Shown here piece by piece: positions 27,213-40,100 of a stretch of DNA of 64,000 nt. Position 1 is the first letter of the stretch; every line of letters begins with the position of its first letter. The notes below the pieces were generated by a model, which made no database searches, was not told where the DNA came from, and saw only the letters and a list, made by a program, of their open reading frames with translations. Source of the stretch: Loxodes magnus (taxonomy: Eukaryota > Ciliophora > Karyorelictea > Loxodida > Loxodidae); assembly GCA_946699065.1 (NCBI GenBank), contig CAMPDV010000015.1:1240001-1304000 (forward strand). The letters are read 5' to 3'. The position numbers were made by a program, and so were the translations under genes.

Positions 27213-29299
27213 TTTTATAAGGATTTATTAGAATTGCCAATTTAAATGAAATTAAATGATTTAAGTTTAAATATGGAGTTTCTATTGTAATTTTTTAATT
27301 TTAAGCATACTAAGAATCCAAGGATTCTTTAATCAATATATCTATTTTAAACTCTATTCTAAGTTCTTCAATAATATATTATTTCTTAAATTTCTCTAAA
27401 ATTTTATACCTATTTTCGTGAAAAAATCGGATGAATATTAAAACAAAACAATCAAATTTATATCTAAAGCATGTTTATTAAATTAATATTTTCAAACTGG
27501 TGAGATAAAATGATTAAATGCTCTATAATCATAAATATTCATTAAAACTTGCTTATTTATCTATAAATAGAAAGCATTTATTTACTTCTGTCTATTTAGT
27601 TCTGTTTCTAAGTATAGTTGACATAAGAGTTCTTCAATAGCTATTAAAAATTAGATTATCTTCTACCTTTATTAGTTATTTTTTGAAGGAAAGGATAAAT
27701 TTAATTTTAGAGTAATACTTCAAGTTAACTAGCACATTTGAAGATTTTAAACTAAAGCCAATGCAATTTAATTTACCTGTTAAATTAGAGCATTTATTTA
27801 TTTAAAAAAGCAGCTGCTTTTATAGATTTTAACGATATTAAAATCCATTCTTAATTCAAACCTATTTCCACCTCTTAGTAACTTAAAAAGATGACTAACT
27901 TAAAGAAATCACATTATCTTTTTTTAAGTAGCTACTTAAAGACTCTATATTTCTATTACAAGCATCAATTTATCTTTGATATTATATATATGATTTATAA
28001 TTATTTCTTGCTATTTACATTATAAAATATATAAATTGATAAACTCTAAATTAGTTTTATACTTTAAAAGCATGCTTAATCATTTGTAGCCTATCCAATT
28101 TTTAATAATACTTTAGATATTTCAATTAATTAAATTTAGTTAGCAAAGATATTCCTTTATCTTTTAGTTAGCTTAAAGTCATTAAATAATTGAAATATAA
28201 GGAATTTCCTTATGCCTACTAAATCTTAAAAAAAGGTTTATTAATGTATATCTCAAATAGATTTAAAAGGTTAATATAATCTAAAGATATAAATGATGAA
28301 TAGATAATTTATCATTCTTAGCACAAACAGCTTTAAAAAATTTAGCTAATGAATGAAATAAGAACTTTAATTTAATATCTTAATTAAATAAATAAAATTT
28401 AGCATTAATAAACACACATATCACTGCTTATTATCTTAATAATATTTTTTGATTTTGCTTATAATTAGCTCTATTATAGTAAGCTTAGTAATTGAAAAGA
28501 AGATCTAATTCTACCTAAATATTTGAAATCATGCTATTAATAGAAGCCTTCTATATTAAATTTATTTATTAGAATAGATTATTTACTTTAGCCTCGACTT
28601 AAGTTATAGAAATATTTTAGCAAACATTGTTATATTTGAGTCATGTTTTGTAAGTTATAAGGTATTTATCAACTTTTAGTTGTAAAAGTCTAATAAATTA
28701 TAAAAATCTTATATAACTATCTAGTTTCATAATTTATACATTTAATGAATTTAGATATCTAAAATTGATTATCCAAGTAATTATTGCTTTATTTTATAAA
28801 CACATAAAGAAAAGATAAATTTACTTTAAGTTTAATGCTTAATTTTCTGGTAAGTTAATTTAAACTAATTTGTATAGATTTTTCTTTATAAATTCTAAAT
28901 CTTTTAAAATTCTTTAATCCCAAGAATTTTAATTGATTAAATAGACACCTTAAATCATATAAATCTACCTCTTTCTATTGCTATATAATTTAATTAACTA
29001 TTAGCATGCTTTTATATAATTAACTAAGAAATTACATAAAAATATACTTATGATAATAGTAAGAATTGAATATATGGTGCTTTGAGGATGTAATAATTTA
29101 ACTTAGTAATAATAATTCTAGCACTAGTTATAATAAATATATCATAGTTTATTATTCATTTTTTATATATTATTAGCTAATATATTGAAAAATCTATTTA
29201 TTAAAAGTAACTTTAGTGGTAGTTATTTTATCATTTCTATATTCTCTAACTTTTGATTTTTATATGAAAAATATTCTTATTAAAGTGATTATTTTATAT
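27213..29299 (+). other. Unit B counterpart of the large membrane-protein gene, decayed
   Basis: 27700-29300 aligns loosely with 12530-14000. The TFEDFKL block is kept near 27737, but a 1-nt insertion before the KAAAFIDF block breaks the frame, and no long coding-like frame was found. Probably a pseudogene; details uncertain. Confidence 0.3.
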
Positions 29300-29693
29300 A
29301 TATTATAAAATAGATGTAGGCCGCGTCAGAAAAAATAGTAGGTAATCTGGTGCAGTGTATACTGCATTTCAAATAATCTCGCACTAGATGCCACTACGGG
29401 GAAGGGTGGATAAAATCCGTTGAGAAATGCCTAACTTATCCCGAGGGTTCTCTCTATCAGTATGAAAGTTTGACTGACGGGCCTTCTAATTACCGACTTA
29501 ATAACTATCTCTTACTTGGACCTTATTCAAGAAGACTGAAGCATTTGACTCAAGATTTTAGAATAATTTTTAATAAGAAGATTCCACATTTGGAGAAGCT
29601 GACATGACTCATTGGACCTCTAGAATTTTAACAAGAAACATGAGAACATTTTTCTTAATATTAAATATTAATATTGAAAGAGCTACGCGTTCT
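29300..29693 (+). mobile_element. Retroelement 3'-end fragment, left inverted copy
   Basis: A GC-richer island than its surroundings, nearly identical to the reverse complement of 34042-34462. Both copies keep one open frame (CHYGEGWIKSVEKCLTYPEG, then LLGPYSRRLKHLTQDF), so it is the C-terminal coding end of an element. It is followed by AT-rich sequence and a shortened version of the terminal GAAAGAGCT...TCT motif (29677-29693) that also closes other elements here. The next stretch, 29694-30230, shows nothing I can identify. Confidence 0.6.
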
Positions 29694-30230
29694 GTAATCA
29701 TTTTTATTTAATTAATTTATATTTAATATTTTTAGATTAATAATAAAATTTAGGTAGATAGATTTAAGTTAAGGAAATATAAGAAAACTGCTTTTATAAG
29801 ACTTTAGTTAATTTAGTTGATAAAATAGAAATCTAAATAAGTGTTAAAGAGATAGATCAGCTTTCTAAAGGTTAATATAATTTCTAATTATAAGAATCTA
29901 ATATTATATTAACTTATTTATTATAAGTTAAAAACTTATTATTTAATATATTATCTAACTAGGTTATTTTAATAAATCAATTAAAACTAAATTACTTTAA
30001 TAAATTATCAAATTATACTTTAAAATATAAGATTTGAAATAAAGCATAACTATTAAATTAGAAAATTAAATAGAAAGGAACTGCAAATTAAACGAAGAGA
30101 ATTTATCTAATTATCTTTATTTGATTTAATATTAATTTCTATTATAGTTATTTTTATTTTTTTAATTTAATAAGAAAAGCAAAATTAAAATAAAACTATA
30201 AAATAAAAGTTATTTCTATAACTTTTATTT

Positions 30231-30873
30231 TCATTACAGTTATAAAATTTCTTCCTAAATTTAGTCCTGTCCTTGTTGGTCAAAAGCAGAAAAGTTCGTC
30301 TAATATTTATTTCTTTTTATTTCTTTCAATTTAAATTTTCTTTCAGCATCTTATCCAGCAATAATTCTTCTAACAAATATAATACTGAATCTTTCTACGA
30401 TAGAATTTCATTTTATTTGCATCTTATTATTATTCAGATTTAATTTCATTGGAATGTTTGTATGCACATCTTATTACCTTTAGCTTGCTTCATGCTATTA
30501 TTTTTACCTTTCTTAAAGCTGTTTTATTTTATATTAAAATTAAGAAAATTTAAATCAAAACATTTGAGGACCTTCATTAAATTATTTATCAATCTATTTC
30601 AAATTAAATTACTATTTACGATTTACGTTTATCAAGTGTTTCTTCTATAGATGGGAATTATAGGTTTAATTATTCAATCAATTTCTAGCTTTACTCTTTG
30701 TCTTTGCTATTTTAATTCGTATTATCTATTAGTTATTCGTTTCTATATTGACAATACGAAAGCTTTCTTATATTATTTTCTTATTCTTATTGAGGCTCTT
30801 ATTCAATTAGATTAGACTATTTTTCTGATTTTTTAATAAATAAGCCAAAAGAATATTACTTCTTAGTTGCCAT
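30231..30873 (-). CDS. Hypothetical 207-residue hydrophilic protein
   Basis: Minus-strand frame from ATG 30873 (MATKKQYSFGLFIKK) to TGA 30231-30233, with one candidate 19-nt intron at 30594-30612. Exon lengths sum to 624 nt. Both exons are Gln/Lys/Glu-rich with first-position G enrichment; the C-terminal exon includes VERFSIIFVRRIIAGQDAE. No signal peptide or clear domain. It lies inside the inverted-repeat-bounded insertion of unit B, so it may belong to a mobile element or to the host. Function unknown. Confidence 0.45.
30594..30612 (-). other. Candidate 19-nt intron
   Basis: GTAATTTA at the 5' end and AAATAG at the 3' end on the minus strand; its length restores the frame between DKRKSQI and IDKQFNEGPQ. 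Confidence 0.35.
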
Positions 30874-31462
30874 TTTATTTTTATTTAATATATTATTATA
30901 TAATTATAGAGAAGTTATGTCTAACCATAAAAATATCTAATTTAAATAAATATGACTTTCAATTATTTAATTGTCAATATACTGTTATTTCATAAAGGTT
31001 TAAGAGATAGCATAATTTATTTCTAATTACTTAATTTATGAATGCTTTATATTAAATTATAATCTTATCAGATTATTAAATCTCTTGTCAAAATCTCTTT
31101 TAAATAAACCTAAGTTAATGGTTATTTATAAGCATAAAAAAGACTTAGTTAATTATTTTTCTTTAATATTGAAAGATTAATAATTTATTAGAATTAGATT
31201 TTGACTAATTCAATATAAAGGTTTATTAAAATTCTAGTATAAAGTCTGAATTATAAATAAAAGATAAGAGTAGCTATAATTAAAAACTTAATTCTAATAT
31301 GATAATAGCTAGGACCCAAATAAAGCAAAGCTGACTCAATAATAATAAATAGTTTAGTTTATTATTTATTATAAAATGCTAGTAGCATAGTGAAAGATAT
31401 TATCAATCTAATTAATAATGCTTCTTTAGTAGTTTAGATTAAATATTTTAAAAAAAGAAAAG

Positions 31463-32260
31463 ATGGATTAATCTCTTCGACTCTCAAAGAATTAACTCAA
31501 AAACCTAAAGAGAAAAGCGGCAAAAGAAATTTAGAAAAAACAATAGCAACGAGAGGAGTCAAGTTCGTCATCAGAAGGTATAGTGATGGTAGGACCTATA
31601 GAGATAAGATAACCTAAGAACAAATCTAATCAAAAACTTTAAATTTAATTAGATCAAATGTAAAAATTAATTTCAAAGTATGAAGAAATAGCTTATAACT
31701 AAGGAGAAAAAATAAGGGAATTAATGAATAGCATAGAGGATTAAAACAACGAATTATTAATACTCAGAAGACGGCTTATTCAAAGCAATTTGATAACGGA
31801 AGAACAACTCTGAACTTAGTCACAATAAAACTTTAAATATGACGCGAAAATGGAAATAGAAAAAGCACCAATATACTCAAAAATAGAATAAAATCCAGGA
31901 AAAGAAATGATCGATATGAACTTCATTTAAAAACTAGAAAAAATAGAAAATAAACTATCGATAAAAAGAACGAAATAAAAACGAGAAAATAAACTGTGCT
32001 GATATTGCAAATCAAATAATCATTTATTAAGAAACTGCTGATAATGAAAGAGAATAAACGAATAAGAGCAGAAAAGAACATGAAGACAACTTAACAAACT
32101 ATGGATAACGCAAACTGGGATTTATAAATAAAAACTCTTCGCAAGACAACTTGGAAGTCTATAGTGGTAACCTCCCATTTTCAAAAAAGGTCGTAGAACA
32201 CACCCACGTTTAAAAAAATGTCCGCAGGAACTGGTCGAAATTTCAGCAAATGCAAAACCT
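31463..32260 (+). CDS. Retroelement ORF1 (Gag-like) with CCHC zinc knuckle
   Basis: Frame from ATG 31463 remains coding to about 32260, then meets TAA TAA with no TGA for a long way, so its true stop is unclear. The N-terminus is Lys/Gln-rich with a Ser cluster and the middle is helical and charged. At 31997-32038 there is a C-x2-C-x4-H-x4-C knuckle (CWYC...H...C), in which one Trp is encoded by TGA. The same layout appears in the ORF1 at 52969, so this is the nucleic-acid-binding first ORF of a non-LTR-type element. No reverse transcriptase follows, so the element is incomplete. It lies between the inverted fragments at 29300 and 34462. Confidence 0.65.
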
Positions 32261-34041
32261 TAATAACTTTAAATATATTATTATTAATAATTTAGATTAA
32301 TACATATCTTCATAATACTAGCTCATAGATAAACTTTGTCAATTTTATAATTTATTTAGAAAAATTGGATTTAAAGAGAGCGAAATCAGAATATCTAATT
32401 TATTAATATAGATAGGGCTTTTAGCTAAAGGGTTTAGTCTTTTAATACTCTTATCAACATTTATGATATTATGTAATAGCGAGCCTTAAATAAAAATTTT
32501 ATAGCTGATTAATAATAAAATTCACTATTTCACGTTTTCCACTAACTATATATAACACCTTCTTATCTCATTTAATGTAATATCACATGAGGTATAATAA
32601 CTAAAATGATGTTTTTTATTATCTTTAATAATATAAATAGCATCAATTTAAACCATGCTTTTATAGCTAAAATTAGGAACTCTATAGAAAATTTTTTTTT
32701 TAATCATATTTGATAACCTACAAGGCTAATTGATTAATGGTTAAAATACATGCTCAAATGACAAATTAAACTGAATCTTCTATGATTATAGAAAAGTTAA
32801 ATCTTTAAAAGAAGAATAAAGAGCTTTTGCTATTTCCTTAAAATCACGAATAGAAGACATATAAACAAATTTAATCAAAAATAGAAATGACTTTAATATA
32901 TATCATTGCCGTAGTTAGGATTTATACTTAAAGTAAAAGAAATAGAAAAAATAAGATAATAAGCAGCAATAAAATGACAAATATTATAGGCTAAAATATT
33001 AAACAAATAATAATAAATAGAAGAGAACCAATCTAAAAATTTAGATTCATGATAAATAAAAATTATATTAATTGTCATAATAGAAGAAGATAAGTTACAT
33101 ATAGACTTAAAATTAAAAAATTAGTAGTTTAGGAAAATAATAATACTAGACCTTTGTACAATAATCATAAGGGAGTTATTGAGTAAAATTAATAAAAAGC
33201 TAAAAATTTTAAAAGAAATAGCTTTTTAAGATAAATCATGATATGGAAAATTAATAGTAAATTAGTTAAAAGGAATTATTATGTTTTAATAATACAACTG
33301 GCAATTTAAATAAATTAAATCCTTTATAGAGTAGCAAAGCTTAATTTATAAATTAAAATTTAAAATATTTAAAAAGCTTGAAATTAACTAAAACCTAGAT
33401 ATTTTAAAGTTTAAATCTCAACTATTGTATAAATTTAAAATTGCTGCTGTAAAGCTAAAACAAGAATTAAATGAGTTATGAGCTTCTAGAATTAATTTTC
33501 ATTTGCTCATTTATAATAAATTTAGTATCTATTATTCCACTTAACTAAAATTTAGATTTATCTTACTTTCATTTTATATTTTTTCAGAATTGATCTGTAT
33601 TAATTGGTTATCTAAGATTGGATAAAATGGATTTATATATTTGAGTTAATAAATTAAATTTACTAAGTATATTTATTCAATAATCAATTTCAATCTAGTT
33701 TAAACTATCTTGATGTATTTTTTAAGCCTATTTAAATAGAATAGTTTACTTGTTAATATAATAAATATATCTTTAAATAAATTTATCTAGATGTAAATTA
33801 ACTTTTAGATATCCATTTTGAAAAGGTAAAATAATCAAAAAATAAACAAAATATTGATGATAAAATAAAAACATTATAATTGAAAAGTTAGAAAGCTCTC
33901 ATTATTTGATTAATCATTTAGTTAATAAAGGATTTTAACTTTCTTACAATTCTTGTAATAACTAAGTTAAGTTAATCTCAGTTGAAGGATTGCTTCTCCC
34001 TATTTAAAATATTTATATAATAAATAAATAAAAATGATTAA
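32261..34041 (+). other. AT-rich unit B sequence, no gene supported
   Basis: 32530-33850 is a diverged duplicate of 14900-16300 (for example the AACTTTTAGA-ATCCATTTTGAAAA block near 33805 and 16230). No frame with convincing coding signal was found. Confidence 0.4.
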
Positions 34042-34462
34042 AGAACGCTTAGTATCTCATTGGTGTGCAGCTCTTTCAATATTAATATTTAATATTAAGA
34101 AAAATGTTCTCATGTTTCTTTTTAAAATTCTAGAGGTCCAATAAGTCATGTTAGCTTCTCCAAATGGGGAATCTTCTTATTAAAAATTATTCTTAAATCT
34201 TGAGTCAAATGCTTCAATCTTCTTAAATAAGGTCCAAATAAGAGATAGTTATTAAATCATTAATTAGAAGGCCCGTCAGTCAAACTTTCATACTGCTAGA
34301 GAGAACCCTCGGGGTAAGTTAGGCATGTCTCAACGGAGTTTATCCACCCTTCCCCGTAGAGGCATCTAGTGCGAGATTATTTGAAATGCAGTATACACTG
34401 CACCAGATTACCTACTAGTTTTTCTGACGCGTCTGATATCCATTCTATAATATATTAATAAT
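34042..34462 (-). mobile_element. Retroelement 3'-end fragment, right inverted copy
   Basis: Reverse complement of the fragment at 29300-29693 with the same open frame (CLYGEGWINSVETCLTYPEG). It carries the full 35-nt terminal motif at 34042-34076. Similarity continues a few bases past the CGCGTCAG block on the outer side. The pair could be two independent insertions or the arms of a composite element. Confidence 0.6.
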
Positions 34463-37150
34463 AATAATCTACTTATAAAAAATAAACTTATATATCTATT
34501 TAATTAACTAAAAATAAAGATGACAAGATAAACATAGCTTTCAGATATAAAAATAATAATCAAAATCTCTTAAATTATAATAGAATAGCAAGATACTCAT
34601 TATATAATGACTAAATAATGCTTAATTTAATTTTTATTCTTCAGATTAAATCTCTTTTATGATCTTACCATATAACCTATTATTAATTGCCTTTATTTCT
34701 GCTGAATTACCTAAATTATTTATTCCATTTGAAACTTTAAAATTTAAATATGTTTTATTAATACTTATATATAATCCTTTTATTGATTATCTACTTTAAT
34801 ATTTAAATTATATAAAAAATTTGAATGATAAAATTTAAACTGTAAATTTTAAGAATAATTAGTAATATTACATTAGAGATAATTAAACTAACAAAGTATA
34901 TTAGTAGAGAATAAGCAACTATAATTAAATTACTTTTTATTTAAATATACTAGCGAATTAAATAGTATCAGGCATATAAGTCGTATTTCTGAGATCGTAT
35001 ACATTTTTCTTATATTCTAAAAAAAAAATTTTCAAAGCTTTAATTTAGAAATTATTAACATTAATAGTGAATCTTTTAAATAAGTTAAAATGTTTTGATA
35101 ATTTAGAAAGTATAGAAGTTAACTTTAATAAATATTTTAAAATCTATTACTTAAATGACTTATACCTTAATCATCTTAATATAAGGCAAAATTTTAATCA
35201 AATAGCTAAATTAATTCTAGATAATGCATATTTTATACTTTATTAATTAATTCTATTATCAACTATCTATTGAAAGTCTTTTATTCCTTACATAGATATC
35301 TCTTCTTTCAAAATTTCATTCACTAAATGTTTAAAATAAACTATCTAGTACTAATAATAATTAGGCTTCTGTTTAGAGCTTATTAATAAGTTGCTTTAAT
35401 TTAATTTAAATTATACCTTAGTATTTATTTAGAGTTAAAGTACTAAGAAACTCATTTTAAAGAGTAAAAATCTAGAAAAGCATCAATAAGTTATAAACTT
35501 AATCCCTTAGAGTGAAAGATAAAGTTTTTAAATCATCAATATGAAGAAGAATCAATTAAAATGCATAAGAGATTAGTTTTAAAAGATTTTAATGTATTAA
35601 TATGGTATTTTAAATATAATACGAATTAATAATAGAGTATAATATGTACTTAGATAAAATATTATTCAATCTAATTTAAGTTTCTGGGCATGATTGTTTA
35701 TTTTCTTCCAATTTTTAGTTATATACCTTATATTATATTTAACTTCTTTCTTTTAATTAACTTTTATTGTATTTTGTTCTTAGTTTCTTATTTATAAATT
35801 ATTTTCTTTATATAAACTCATATGAAAATATAAATTCCTATTTAGTTATATTTTAGGTATTATCAATTTTTGTTGGATTATTTGTTTATTTATATACTTT
35901 AAAGTTTTTTTTTTCGAGGCATTTTTAATTCTAGTGTTTTTTAATGATTCATCCTCAACTCTTTCATTAATTTACGTGATTTTCTTACTCTTATATTTAT
36001 AAATTATGAAATAATTATTTATTAGTTTTTCTTTTATTTAAATATTTTGATTAATAGACATTCTTGCCTTTAATACCTGGAGATATATAAAATTTTATTC
36101 TAAATATAATCTCAACAACTCTCTTCCAGTAGTAGTGCTATACGTTATTTTCGCTTCGTAACAAGTATATAATTTTTTAATTCATTAATATTTTTAAACT
36201 TACTTTGACTTTATATTTTTATTATGGACTAAAAGGAATTTTTCCGAACAATCTTCTTTACAAAAAGTTGTATTCTAATAATTCTTTCTTGACAAGCTTA
36301 CTTTAATTTGTTTTCCTTTAATATTATAAGTTTCACTTCTTTCTTCTCTGTTTTACCTCTAACCAAATGCTTTTTTAATTAGCCTTTTGGTTTTCAATAA
36401 GAATTATATTTTAGAAAATAAAAATTTATAGTTGGTTATGTTTATAATTATCAAAGTTATTAAGTTTCTATATTTGCAATATAGATTTAACTTATCATAA
36501 TTAAACTTCATAGAGATTAGATTGTTTTGAATAAAGCTATATCTCTTAAAAAGATTTAGTTATTCTATATAAAATAAAAGGAGATTTAATGCTAAATTCT
36601 CATTTAATTTTAAAGTGTTATAATAATCTTTTTATGCTTAACCTGTAACTTTAATATCTATTTAGGTTTATTTATATAAGTATCTAATATACTTTATTTT
36701 ATTCGTTTTATAAACTCTAAAACTAAGAATTTCACTTTAATCCTTTCAAAGTGATAGAAGAATATTTACCATCTATATTTTTGCTAAAGTTATGTAGAGG
36801 AAACTTCTTATTTGCTAGTAAATTTTAAGTTTAGAACTTTAAGAATATATTTATTATTTAAATCTGAAGCAATTTATTAATTAAGTGTTTGATTATGAAG
36901 AATTTAACTATGCTTATATTTTATGAAGTATATTTAATAAATAAAAAGACAAAATTTCTATTTCTAGAAGTATAAAAAGTATTTATTTATCTATAGATGA
37001 TATAATAAAAGATGCTTTTAGTATGAAGGGATTATATAAGAGAAATATATTAAAAATATAAATTGATAATTTAATAAGCAAGTATCTGATTAAAGGAGTA
37101 AAATACTCTATTATTTTAAAATTTAATATATATTATGCTTTTTATTTAAA
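34463..37150. other. Boundary of units B and C, mostly unresolved
   Basis: 34630-35330 matches 19080-20600. Around 35819-35870 there is a third, diverged trace of the hypothetical gene seen at 3801 and 21240 (FIFSYE against FTFSYP). From 36400 to 37150 nothing could be assigned. Confidence 0.3.
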
Positions 37151-40100
37151 TCAATGTAGATTTGGCATATCACAGAACAAACTATTGTCATGTGCTAATC
37201 TCATTTTCACTACCTTTACATTTCTACTGTTGATAATTTCTTTTTTTATTTTTGTTATCCAGAAAACGGAGTAAGGAGGAATAAGTGTTTCTTACTCAGT
37301 TTAATATTAGGATAATTTTTAAATTATCGCAGCATTCTAGCAATTTTAAGGAATTTCAATTTCTAGTAGTGTATATAATGTATTATTACTAGAGTTATTA
37401 AACATAAAGTTTAAAGCTACTTATCTATCAGAAGATGTAGCTAAGTAATGAGGTATTCTAAACCCTAAATCTCATTATTTCATATCGAAATTTTAGAAGC
37501 ATTCATCATCTACACCTCTATAAACCCATCTTTCTTATAAATTATGTTTAGGGCTTTCTTATACTATTAAGTTATTTAAAGTTCTCATCCATGGCATCAT
37601 ACCTGTAATCCAATTTTTGCATTAATCTTCTGAAAGATTTCATTTATTTTGTTTTATATTTTCTTAAAACATAGACATACTAATTAAAGCCTTTGTAGAT
37701 GCATAACCACAAGAATTAAGTGTTCAAAGTCTAACACTTGCTAATTAGATAAGAGTTTATTCATCTTATATGTTTTAACTTTAAAAGTATTAGACACAGC
37801 TGTTTCAATCATTCAAAGCTGTTTAATTTAGTCCAAATTAAAGTTAATTAAACCCTTATTCTATTGATTGCAAAGTTTGAAATTTAGGAGTATCATCATA
37901 AACTTACATATAAAAGCTCTTTTTTGCTTTCTAAATAAGTTAATATCTCGAACTAGCTAGACAGATGCCAGTACAGTTATTGCAATATAAATTTTAGCAC
38001 TATTAACATATATTTTATACGCATTGCTTGCAGAATATATTATTACAATGGCTGCAGTTATTCTTAAAACAATTAAAGCAACTATTGCTATTGCATTTTT
38101 AGCATAAGTTAAATTAATGAATTGTACAAGATCATTAAGCACAGCTTTAACATTATCTTATACAGTTGCTACAAAATCTATTGTTACAGTGTTTGCATTA
38201 TACTATGGGACAGTTTTAGCAAATTTAACTTTTACAATTACTACATTAGTTGAATTAATGATTTGTGCATGACTGGTAGTTGCAAGTTTAACATTATAAA
38301 ACACATTTATTGCATATTCTAATGTTGCATTAGTAGCATAATTACAATGGACAGTTTTAGCAAATTTAACTTTTACAAATACTACATTAGTTGAATTAAT
38401 GATTTGTGCATGACTGGTAGTTGCAAGTTTAACATTATAAAACACATTTATTGCATATTCTAATGTTGCATTATTAGCATAATTACAATGGACAGTTTTA
38501 GCAAGTTTAACTTTTACAAATACTACATTAGTTGAATTAATGATTTGTGCATGACTGGTAGTTGCAAGTTTAACATTATAAAACACATTTATTGCATATT
38601 CTAATGTTGCATTATTAGCATAATTACAATGGACAGTTTTAGCAAGTTTAACTTTTACAAATACTACATTAGTTGAATTAATGATTTGTGCATGACTATT
38701 AGTTGCAAGCTTAACATTAAATAGCACATTTATTGCATATTCTAATGTTGCATTATTAGCATAATTACAATGGACAGTTTTAGCAAGTTTAACTTTTACA
38801 AATACTACATTAGTTGAATTAATGATTTGTGCATGACTATTAGTTGCAAGCTTAACATTAAATAGCACATTTATTGCATATTCTAATGTTGCATTATTAG
38901 CATAATTATAATGGACAGTTTTAGCAAGTTTAACTTTTACAAATACTACATTAGTTGAATTAATGATTTGTGCATGACTATTAGTTGCAAGCTTAACATT
39001 AAATAGCACATTTATTGCATATCATATTGTTACATTAGTTACATTATTTTTAAAAACAATTAGGACAAACTTATCTATTACAACTTCTGCATTGATTAAA
39101 TTAATGATTCGAACAAAAATTTTAGATACAACTTTAGAAATTGTTTTGGCAATTTTAGCAGCATTTCATTGAACAAGATATACAATTTTGGTATTACTTT
39201 TACATGTCTGAGCTTTCAGAATGATCACATATATTTTCTCTTTTAGTTTGTGGCTCTGTGTTTACTTATCCATCGAATTTGCTTTTTGGTTATTCCCCAC
39301 TAGAAACTTTTTATTTTTTTCATTTTTTGTAAATTATTACTAATATACAAATAATAAAGAATGTTGGGATTACGACACAAACTATTATTATATTCTTTTT
39401 TGATATTTTTTCGTGACTGTCATCTTTAGAATACTTATATCCTTTTTTATAGTTTATCCTGACAATACCTGGTTTTTAACACTTACATTCGTAATTGAAA
39501 CTGGCGTCTGTTTTATTTAGAGAACATTGATTTCCATCATCTCATATTTCTTTATCTGGATTCCACATTTAGCATATAAGATATGTATATTAAGAATCTT
39601 AAAAATAAAAGTTAATTTTAATTGGTTTATCTTATTCAATTGGAGTATTTAACTATTTATGAGCTCCATTTTCATCTAATTCTCATATTTAAAAAATTTT
39701 AACTCCAATAGCATTTTAAGGGGTATTATCACTTGAGCAAGGATCATAAGCAAATTAAACTATGATTACTATATGACCGTATTAAAGTTTTTAATCTATT
39801 GTTACAAAATTAAAGTATTAAGAATCAGAATCATTTGAGATAAAATATGTATAAAGTTTAAAGTCATTTGAATAAACTTCAGTATCCTAGTTAATCTAAA
39901 TATCTGGTTTCATATAAGTCATTGAATATAGTAAATAGTTCTTATAAACTATTTCTCATACTGAGGAATTATTTATACTTTCTTAATCTAAAAATCTTTC
40001 TTATCATTTAGAATGTCTCAGTTATTTAATAGCTTTCTAATTGTCTGATTCGAGCAAATATCTTTCTTATCTAAAATTTTTCAGCATAATATCACTAATT

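Noticed and set aside
37805..37807. TGA as the stop of the unit C receptor
   Set aside because: The identical frame continues into a recognisable ADP-ribosyltransferase, and other in-frame TGA codons in this gene encode Trp. Still, an alternative termination here cannot be excluded.
38203..39009. Long standard-code minus-strand ORF of 47-residue repeats rich in Val/Ala/Asn
   Set aside because: It lies one frame away from the real gene; the neighbouring frame gives CxxC-rich repeats continuous with the receptor and the transferase domain.
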